Assembly: GCA_025450155.1 (NCBI GenBank)
Contig: JANWIB010000069.1
Location: 1 to 8,021 of the forward strand
Origin: Sphingobacteriaceae bacterium
Lineage (GTDB): Bacteria > Bacteroidota > Bacteroidia > Sphingobacteriales > Sphingobacteriaceae
Length of the DNA stretch: 8,021 nt
Direction: 5' to 3'
Part shown: piece after piece, positions 1 to 4,636 of the stretch
Numbering within the stretch: the first letter of the stretch is position 1
Layout of the letters: each line of letters starts with the position of its first letter
Position numbers and translations under genes: made by a program
Notes under the pieces: model-generated
Told to the model about the DNA's origin: nothing
Databases searched by the model: none
What the model saw: only the letters and a program-made list of their open reading frames with translations

Positions 1-441
1 AACTCCTAACTTAACGAAACTCATAGAAGAAAAATGGCGCAATAATTTGAAATATCCTGCAATCACTCCGCCAACTTTAATCGGATTTTTAACACTGTCT
101 GCTTCCCGCACATCAGGTATTTCATATTTAATTAATGGATTTTTCTCTGCATTTACGAGCAATACGTTTCGGTCATAATCAATCCGTTGTATCAAAAGGC
201 CTTGCGAGTTATAAAAATTCCATAGGCCAATTCGTTTATTTTCTTTATATGCTCCCTCGGCTACCGTATTTAACTTAAAGAATAACTTATAATTTCCATT
301 TTTAACTTTTTTACTTGATTGAAGAACCTCATATTCTTCTGAAAAGGAGTTGTTAATCTGTTTCTTCTTTTTAATTACCTCCTGTGAATAAGCGCAATAG
401 GCTATACAAAATACTGTCAAAAGTGTAAGTAATTTTTTCAT
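1..441 (-). CDS. Exported protein with MORN-like segment, 3' end beyond window
   Basis: Minus-strand reading frame starting at an ATG at 441-439 and open for 147 codons to the window edge, so the C-terminus is missing. Residues 1-20 form a signal peptide (MKK, hydrophobic core, ending AYSQ), so the protein should be exported, probably to the periplasm or outer membrane. Residues about 61-92 (EGAYKENKRIGLWNFYNSQG and following) have the G-x-Y-K-x-N-K-R-x-G-x-W-x-F-Y pattern of MORN-type repeats, as in YwqK-like Bacteroidota proteins. Such segments often precede further repeats or a TonB-like C-terminal domain, but that part is not visible here. It is the third of three tandem genes for small exported proteins on this strand and is separated from the preceding one by a terminator. 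The molecular function is unknown. Confidence 0.8.
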   Translation of the reverse strand, partial: MKKLLTLLTVFCIAYCAYSQEVIKKKKQINNSFSEEYEVLQSSKKVKNGNYKLFFKLNTVAEGAYKENKRIGLWNFYNSQGLLIQRIDYDRNVLLVNAEKNPLIKYEIPDVREADSVKNPIKVGGVIAGYFKLLRHFSSMSFVKLGV

Positions 442-454
442 ATTTATTGTTATT

Positions 455-498
455 AAAAATCTTCTCCGCACAGTCGTCAGAAAGATTATGCGGAAAAG
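455..498 (-). terminator. Rho-independent terminator after the 510-992 gene
   Basis: Read on the minus strand, CTTTTCCGCA (498-489) pairs with TGCGGAGAAG (470-461), giving 10 pairs with one T-G wobble around an 18-base loop. The stem is followed by ATTTTT (460-455). It begins 12 bases past the stop codon of the upstream exported-protein gene and ends 14 bases before the next start codon. The loop is long for a canonical terminator, so strength is uncertain. Confidence 0.6.
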
Positions 499-509
499 AA
501 AAAGAAATT

Positions 510-992
510 TTAATTTATAATATTATGTCCTTTCTTAATGTAAATAGTTATGGGGGGTAATAGCTTAATACACTCCTTATGTATATCTATATGTTTAAAA
601 TCCCATATTCGCTCAATATCTAATTGTTTCTCATTATATTGAATATTAACCGAAGGGGTAACATTAAATATAAAAACAGGAACTATTAAACTGGCGTTAT
701 TTAAGTCAAATCCTTGCAACCCATTCATATCTAAATGTTGATAGGTTACCTGCAAGCTTTTTTTAATAACACTATCTGTTGACAGGCTCATTTGTATTTG
801 GATAATTTTTCCCTGATTATCAGTTTTTAATAATAATGAAGAAAAATAATGTTTAGGTATCAAGGTATCTATTGGAGATACCAGTCTAAAGTTTCTTTGA
901 AATGATTTATAAAAACTACTATTAGCAATAGTTTGAGCTTTTACATCTAAAAGAAAAAACAAAATACTTATTATAAATAACCCCTTTTTCAT
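510..992 (-). CDS. Small exported protein of unknown function
   Basis: 160 codons from ATG at 992-990. Residues 1-20 are a clear signal peptide (MKK, a hydrophobic run rich in I, L and F, then VKAQ), so the mature protein is exported. I do not recognise the family. Residues about 47-110 alternate hydrophobic and polar positions and contain a turn (TDNQGK, 57-62), then STDSVIKKSL (71-80) and SLIVPVFIF (101-109). That order of strand, turn, helix, strand resembles the exported TonB-C-like modules common in Bacteroidota, but this is a structural impression, not an established homology. The same order occurs in the next gene upstream (1176-1640), including the shared KKSL, which suggests an old tandem duplication. 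The gene has its own terminator and probably its own promoter. Confidence 0.8.
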   Translation of the reverse strand: MKKGLFIISILFFLLDVKAQTIANSSFYKSFQRNFRLVSPIDTLIPKHYFSSLLLKTDNQGKIIQIQMSLSTDSVIKKSLQVTYQHLDMNGLQGFDLNNASLIVPVFIFNVTPSVNIQYNEKQLDIERIWDFKHIDIHKECIKLLPPITIYIKKGHNIIN

Positions 993-1132
993 GTTTAAAA
1001 GATTTAAAGAAAAGATGCTTCGATAATATCAAATTACTCTAGCTCCCGTTGTCCCACTTGTCCGTAGAGTTTTTCTCCGGACAGAATGGTAGACATTCCG
1101 CTAAAAATTAATCTATTTTTTTATGGTAACTG
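993..1132. other. Intergenic region between two exported-protein genes, with hairpin
   Basis: This is the part of the gap beyond the terminator of the 1176-1640 gene, and it should hold the promoter and leader of the 510-992 gene. It contains one clear inverted repeat at 1059-1083: TGTCCG pairs with CGGACA, then after one mismatch AGA pairs with TCT around a 5-base loop. No T-run follows on either strand, so it is not an obvious terminator. I could not identify a convincing -7/-33 promoter pair here. Confidence 0.45.
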
Positions 1133-1168
1133 AAAAAACCGCAGAGTCCCATAAAGGAGACCCTACGG
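1133..1168 (-). terminator. Rho-independent terminator after the 1176-1640 gene
   Basis: On the minus strand CCGTAGGGTCTCC (1168-1156) pairs with GGGACTCTGCGG (1150-1139), giving 12 pairs including two G-T wobbles and one bulged T around a 5-base loop. Six T residues follow directly (1138-1133). The hairpin lies 7 bases past the TGA stop of the exported-protein gene, which is a normal terminator position. Confidence 0.8.
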
Positions 1169-1175
1169 GGAAAAA

Positions 1176-1640
1176 TCATTTAATAGGTTTAGATACCGAT
1201 GCTATTATCACATCATATAAAATAATAGAGTTAGGTTCACTTAACTGTTGCTTTTTCAATATAGAAAAAACTTTACTGATTACTTCAGAAGGACTATTAT
1301 AGTAGATTTGATGACAGTCAGTTGCGCCTGTATAATCAATACTTAAGACGAAAACTAAAGAGTTGCTGTTAATCTTTTCTTTCGAAAAATTATATCCTTT
1401 TAAGAATTCTAAAGATTTCTTCATGTCCTCAGAAACCTCGTTAAGAAAAGACACATTATCTAAGACATTATCTGAATCTGCCATGATTTTTACAACAGCA
1501 TAGTTCCAATTACAATCATTCTTAATTGATTCAGGCACATGGTATCTTTTTAAAACAAATCGAATAAAATTTGGAAACTCCTGTGCTTGTGAACACTGCC
1601 ATGCTAAAATGGCTACTATTATTAAAAAAATCTTCTTCAT
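1176..1640 (-). CDS. Small exported protein of unknown function, likely paralog of the 510-992 product
   Basis: The preferred start is ATG at 1640-1638, giving 154 residues; the frame can be extended three codons to a TTG, but MKKIFLIIVAILAWQ is a standard signal-peptide opening. The signal peptide covers about residues 1-20 (ending CSQAQ). The mature part has two cysteines (43 and 109) that could form a disulfide in the periplasm. No family is recognised. Residues 44-77 align without gaps to residues 47-80 of the 510-992 product, sharing the hydrophobic pattern and an identical KKSL. Both continue to a hydrophobic strand beginning at the SL dipeptide (94-95 here). Identity is low, so common ancestry is probable rather than proven. 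The gene is divergent from the lysine-catabolism unit across about 370 bases. Confidence 0.8.
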   Translation of the reverse strand: MKKIFLIIVAILAWQCSQAQEFPNFIRFVLKRYHVPESIKNDCNWNYAVVKIMADSDNVLDNVSFLNEVSEDMKKSLEFLKGYNFSKEKINSNSLVFVLSIDYTGATDCHQIYYNSPSEVISKVFSILKKQQLSEPNSIILYDVIIASVSKPIK

Positions 1641-1709
1641 GATGATCAATTAATTACAACTTTGCCCAGACGTTCCACTTTATAAAATGCACTAAGTAAG
1701 ATCAAATTT

Positions 1710-1726
1710 GCTATTAGTTTAATAGC
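1710..1726. promoter_or_regulatory. Perfect palindrome GCTATTA-GTT-TAATAGC, candidate operator
   Basis: Seven bases are mirrored exactly around a 3-base centre. The inner 15 bases have the length and AT-rich centre usual for Lrp/AsnC-family sites. A related 15-mer lies between the regulator gene and the aldehyde dehydrogenase gene (4549-4563), identical at 10 of 15 positions. A role for the local Lrp-type regulator is inferred. The distance of about 290 bases to the DUF1338 start leaves open which gene it serves. Confidence 0.35.
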
Positions 1727-1865
1727 TGGTTTATATTGGCTTTACTAAGTTAACTTATTTTTACTTGGGGGAAATATTTTAACTGATTTCAGTTCTTTTT
1801 TTACGTATGATAAATAAAATGGACGATTCCGTTCTTTAAATCCATAACACCAAAATCATCCCTGG

Positions 1866-1898
1866 TTTGTTTACATAAAAGCATACGCATTATTTTTT
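1866..1898 (+). promoter_or_regulatory. Possible distal promoter for the DUF1338 unit
   Basis: TTTG at 1866-1869 is followed after 21 bases by TATTTTTT (1891-1898), which differs from the Bacteroidota -7 consensus TAnnTTTG at one position. The spacing suits the -33/-7 arrangement of this phylum. The -7 box overlaps the AT inverted repeat at 1892-1908. The implied leader of roughly 110 bases is acceptable but unproven. Confidence 0.25.
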
Positions 1899-1969
1899 AT
1901 CAAAAAATCAATTTAACATAATAGCAGACCATTTATTAAAAAAATGCTTTAATTTATTCTATTATGAGA

Positions 1970-1977
1970 TATTTTTG
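1970..1977 (+). promoter_or_regulatory. Possible proximal -7 box TATTTTTG for the DUF1338 unit
   Basis: An exact match to the Bacteroidota -7 consensus TAnnTTTG lies 36 bases before the ATG at 2014 and would give a leader of about 30 bases. No good TTTG -33 element sits 19-21 bases upstream, so an activator may be needed or the match may be chance. The box contains the TTG codon at 1975 that would otherwise extend the reading frame, another reason to prefer the ATG at 2014. Confidence 0.3.
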
Positions 1978-2013
1978 TTTAATATTGTTATATCAATTGA
2001 AAAATTTAATATC

Positions 2014-2838
2014 ATGAATAAAAACGAGTTATTTAACGCATTGTGGGATAATTATACCGCAATGACCCCCTCTGCTAAGCTGATTAAGCAGGTTTTTGAA
2101 GAACGGGGAGAAATCGTAGAAAATGATCACATCGCTATCCGGACATTTAATGATCCGAGAGTAAATATTGACGTCTTGGCGGCCCCGATAAAGAAAATGG
2201 GATACGTAGAAAAAGGAACGTATAAGTTTGAAGATAAAAAACTTTTGGCGCATCATTATGAACATGCCGAAGATGAGCATGCACCCAAAATTTTTATCAG
2301 CGAATTGTTATTAGAAGAATTTTCAGAAAAACTGCGTTCTATTGTATCATCCATACTTGACCAGATTCCTTACAGTACCATAGACATGGATTCGTTGCTA
2401 CTAAAAGGCAGATTATGGAAGTTAGCATTTCAAGATTACGAGTTATTGCGCAAAGAATCTGAATATGCTTCTTGGGTATATGTATTTGGGTTTTGTGCCA
2501 ACCACTTTACTGTTTTAGTAAACCCGCTGAAAACATTCAAAGGTCTCGAAACGGTAAATACTTTCCTGAAAGAGAAAGGATTTAAACTCAATGACTCCGG
2601 AGGAGAAATTAAAGGCACTCCCGAACAATTACTAGAACAATCGAGCACCATTGCAGACCAGATATCGGTTGAATTTGATGAGGGTGTAAAAACTATTCCA
2701 AGCTGTTATTACGAGTTTGCAAATCGGTATAAAATGCCCAATGGTAAACTTTATACGGGTTTCATTGCCGCTTCTGCAGATAAGATATTTGAAAGTACCG
2801 ATGTTTCATTGGTAGAGAAAGTGATGGGGAAAAAGTAA
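2014..2838 (+). CDS. hglS: DUF1338 family 2-oxoadipate dioxygenase/decarboxylase (HglS type)
   Basis: Members of this family (HglS of Pseudomonas putida and plant homologs) are Fe(II)-dependent enzymes that convert 2-oxoadipate to 2-hydroxyglutarate with O2 and loss of CO2, late in lysine catabolism. The protein is 274 residues from the ATG at 2014; a TTG 13 codons upstream is rejected because it lies in a promoter-like box. The key residues are in the expected order: His39 and Arg43 in NDHIAIRTF, His164 in ANHFTVL, and Glu234 in IPSCYYEF. From memory these match HglS His70, Arg74, His226 and Glu294, that is, the metal ligands and a substrate-binding arginine. It is much shorter than the Pseudomonas enzyme (about 460 residues), so it is a compact form of the family. 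The next gene starts 1 base after the stop, so the two are surely cotranscribed. The cytosolic location follows from the lack of a signal peptide. Confidence 0.87.
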   Translation: MNKNELFNALWDNYTAMTPSAKLIKQVFEERGEIVENDHIAIRTFNDPRVNIDVLAAPIKKMGYVEKGTYKFEDKKLLAHHYEHAEDEHAPKIFISELLLEEFSEKLRSIVSSILDQIPYSTIDMDSLLLKGRLWKLAFQDYELLRKESEYASWVYVFGFCANHFTVLVNPLKTFKGLETVNTFLKEKGFKLNDSGGEIKGTPEQLLEQSSTIADQISVEFDEGVKTIPSCYYEFANRYKMPNGKLYTGFIAASADKIFESTDVSLVEKVMGKK

Positions 2839-2839
2839 G

Positions 2840-4021
2840 ATGACGCAAAAAAATTTCACAGTAGTAATAGCCGGTGCCGGAGGTATAGGTAGGGCAGTAG
2901 GTTTATTACTTGCCGAATATGCCGATTTTGGTGTAACACTTTTTATTGGGGATAGGGACTTAAAAATTGCTACAGAAGCAGCCGATTGGATTAATAAGGG
3001 GAATACCAAAGGCATCAAAGCCGAAGCCTTTCACTTTGTAGCCGATTATGAAAATACAGGTGGTAACGTCTTTAACGGTGCGGATATTATTTTAGATTGC
3101 CTGCCCGGCAGCCAGGCACCTCGTTTGGGCTTAATTGCCAAAAATTATGGCTTGCACTATGTAAACCTCACCGAGTATGTAAATGAGACCAATCAGTTAA
3201 TTGAAATGGCTCAGGATGCTGATACCGGCTTCGTATTGCAAACCGGTTTAGCTCCGGGATTCATTAATATTTTAGCCAATTCGCTTTACAAAGAGTTTGT
3301 AAAAAATTATGGAAACCAACAAGTGGAATATGTGGGAATGAAGGTAGGTGCATTAACAGAAAACGCAGAAGCTCCTCATTTTTATGGTTTTACCTGGAGT
3401 CCGATTGGTGTGGCAACCGAATACTTGAAGGATGCTTATGTGATTAATGAGTTTAAAAAGACAACAGTCCCCTCACTTTCGGATTTGCAAACGATTATTA
3501 TTAATGGCACTACCTACGAAGAAGACTTCACTTCGGGAGGCGCTGCCGACCTTCCGGACGCGTTTAGCGGTATAGCAAAAAAACTAGACTACAAAACCTT
3601 GCGTTATCCGGGACATTATGGTTGGGTGAAATCTGTTCTAAAAGAAGTTCCTCAGGGAGAAAACCAAGTAGATTTCCTTGAAAAGAAAATGCTTTCCTGT
3701 ATTCCTGCAACAGAGAAGGATGTAGTGATTATATATTCTGTGATTAAGGGTTTCGATGATTCGGGATATCTCCGATCGGTAGAAAAAGCATTTAAAATAG
3801 GGCCAACCGTTGTTGGTAATGTTACTTTAAGAGCCATACAATCCACTACAGCGGCGCCAATGGCTGAATGTGCAAGAATGTTGTTGTTAGGAAATAAGAA
3901 AGGTGTAATTCTACAAAGTCAAATGGATACCGAAGTATTTTTAAACGGCCCTTTTATACAGAGCGTCTATTACAGCAAAGGAGGCATTAAAAAGAAAGAA
4001 ACAGAAGCAGTGGCAGTATAA
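2840..4021 (+). CDS. Saccharopine-dehydrogenase-fold enzyme: lysine 6-dehydrogenase or saccharopine reductase
   Basis: 393 residues from ATG 2840, with one base between it and the preceding TAA and a GGGGA at 2826-2830, which points to translational coupling. The N-terminus has the Rossmann dinucleotide motif G12-A-G-G-I-G17 followed by an acidic residue cluster (GDRD). The rest matches the saccharopine dehydrogenase C-terminal domain, with landmarks TGLAPGFINIL (about 135-145), FTSGG (230-234) and YKTLRYPGH (251-259). Saccharopine reductases usually carry GLDPGIDH at the first landmark. The APGFINIL form and the length near 390 are, from memory, closer to bacterial lysine 6-dehydrogenase, which makes 2-aminoadipate semialdehyde directly from lysine. 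Both candidates yield the semialdehyde used by the ALDH7 enzyme at 4637. No lysine-ketoglutarate reductase is visible in the window. The family is certain; the substrate is not. Confidence 0.82.
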   Translation: MTQKNFTVVIAGAGGIGRAVGLLLAEYADFGVTLFIGDRDLKIATEAADWINKGNTKGIKAEAFHFVADYENTGGNVFNGADIILDCLPGSQAPRLGLIAKNYGLHYVNLTEYVNETNQLIEMAQDADTGFVLQTGLAPGFINILANSLYKEFVKNYGNQQVEYVGMKVGALTENAEAPHFYGFTWSPIGVATEYLKDAYVINEFKKTTVPSLSDLQTIIINGTTYEEDFTSGGAADLPDAFSGIAKKLDYKTLRYPGHYGWVKSVLKEVPQGENQVDFLEKKMLSCIPATEKDVVIIYSVIKGFDDSGYLRSVEKAFKIGPTVVGNVTLRAIQSTTAAPMAECARMLLLGNKKGVILQSQMDTEVFLNGPFIQSVYYSKGGIKKKETEAVAV

Positions 4022-4504
4022 CTATGCCGGATCTTCCGTTTTGGGGATAGGACAGTTTCTTTTGAAAACCGTACCGAAATTAATGGTCGTTTCCGTACGC
4101 ACAATGCCACCAATGGCATCTATTTTTTCATATAGAATTTCCCTCAGGTGGTCATTGTTACGGGCAACAATTTTTAAGAATAACGTATATTGGCCGGATA
4201 TGTAATAGCATTCAACTATTTCGGGGATTTTTTTTAAGCCCTCAATAATCTTTTTAGAGTTTGGGTCCTCTTTTAAAATAATTCCGGTAAATGCACTGCT
4301 TTCATATCCTAATTCTTTTTCATTTAAGTGGATTTGGGTAGTCTCAATAATTTTATACTGCTTTAATCGGGATATTCGTTGATGAACAAGGGAGTTGGAA
4401 ATAGTTAAAGATTTAGCAATTTGTATATATGGTTTTTCCGCATCATTTTGTAGTTCCAAAAGAATACTCCGGTCAATAGCATCTAAAACATAGTTATCAC
4501 TCAT
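4022..4504 (-). CDS. Lrp/AsnC-family transcriptional regulator
   Basis: 160 residues from ATG 4504-4502. Residues about 8-53 are the AsnC-type winged helix (LDAIDRSILLELQNDA, then helix-turn-helix at about 25-47 with NSLVHQRISRL as recognition helix). Residues about 66-145 form the RAM effector-binding and oligomerisation domain, with the glycine turn ISGQYTLFLK at 102-111. The usual acidic residue after the tyrosine of that G-x-Y-D turn is threonine here. Members sense amino acids and often regulate a neighbouring catabolic operon. This gene sits between the two lysine-catabolism units, back to back with the dehydrogenase gene at 4637 (132 bases apart) and tail to tail with the saccharopine-dehydrogenase-family gene with no base between the stop codons. 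Lysine or 2-aminoadipate as effector is inference. Confidence 0.9.
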   Translation of the reverse strand: MSDNYVLDAIDRSILLELQNDAEKPYIQIAKSLTISNSLVHQRISRLKQYKIIETTQIHLNEKELGYESSAFTGIILKEDPNSKKIIEGLKKIPEIVECYYISGQYTLFLKIVARNNDHLREILYEKIDAIGGIVRTETTINFGTVFKRNCPIPKTEDPA

Positions 4505-4548
4505 AGTAAGTGCATTTAGAAACGTAAATTAACAAAATTTAAATTGAG

Positions 4549-4563
4549 CTATACTTATATTAG
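4549..4563. promoter_or_regulatory. Candidate operator CTATACTTATATTAG
   Basis: An imperfect palindrome (CTA at one end, TAG at the other) of 15 bases, matching the palindrome core at 1711-1725 at 10 of 15 positions, including CTAT at the start and TAG at the end. It lies about 45 bases from the regulator start and 73 bases from the ALDH start, a suitable place to control both. The match could be chance in AT-rich DNA. Confidence 0.25.
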
Positions 4564-4572
4564 ACCTATTAA

Positions 4573-4635
4573 ATTCGAAACTCGTAACTGAAATTCTAAA
4601 ATCATCATTCGTAAATCTAACATCAATACATAAAA
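4573..4635. repeat. Degenerate heptad ladder before the ALDH start
   Basis: The dinucleotide TC recurs every 7 bases at 4595, 4602, 4609, 4616 and 4623, in units such as TTCTAAA, ATCATCA, TTCGTAA and ATCTAAC. Two further units lie upstream at 4575 and 4582, seven bases apart but one base out of phase with the rest. The consensus is roughly WTCGTAA. It ends directly at the ALDH start codon and so occupies the expected 5' leader. Its role is unknown. Confidence 0.45.
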
Positions 4636-4636
4636 C

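Larger units (their letters stand above)
1641..2013. promoter_or_regulatory. Divergent intergenic region upstream of the DUF1338 gene
   Basis: These 373 bases contain no credible gene and separate two divergent genes, so they should hold both promoters. Visible elements are a perfect 7+7 inverted repeat at 1710-1726, a perfect AT-only 7+7 inverted repeat ATTTTTT/AAAAAAT at 1892-1908, and two promoter-like boxes facing the DUF1338 gene. I found no good CAAAnnTA box (the minus-strand -7 element) for the gene on the left. Confidence 0.5.
4505..4636. promoter_or_regulatory. Divergent regulator/dehydrogenase promoter region
   Basis: This 132-base gap must hold the start signals for the Lrp-family gene (minus) and the ALDH gene (plus). 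Visible elements are TTAAATTTTGTTAATTTA on the minus strand (4542-4525), a candidate operator at 4549-4563, and a 7-base-periodic sequence from about 4573 to the ALDH start. No exact TAnnTTTG box is present on either strand and there is no purine-rich ribosome site before the ALDH ATG. Autoregulation is the usual arrangement for such a divergent Lrp-type gene. Confidence 0.5.

Noticed and set aside
1124..1300. Plus-strand short frame antisense to the end of the 1176-1640 gene
   Set aside because: It covers the terminator hairpin and the opposite strand of a better-supported gene, with no start-region signals.
1..1640. The exported-protein cluster as an undescribed defence or toxin system
   Set aside because: No nuclease, toxin, immunity or secretion motif is visible, each internal gene has its own terminator, and small exported proteins are common in Bacteroidota.
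1641..1649. Three-codon TTG extension of the 1176-1640 exported protein
   Set aside because: ATG at 1640 gives a standard MKK signal peptide; the extension adds hydrophobic residues before the positive charges.
1892..1908. AT-only inverted repeat ATTTTTT/AAAAAAT as a terminator
   Set aside because: No G-C pairs in the stem and no upstream gene on either strand that would need it; it is more likely incidental or part of the promoter region.
1975..2013. N-terminal extension of the DUF1338 protein by 13 codons
   Set aside because: The first codon is TTG and lies inside a promoter-like TATTTTTG box; the ATG at 2014 gives the natural N-terminus of the family.
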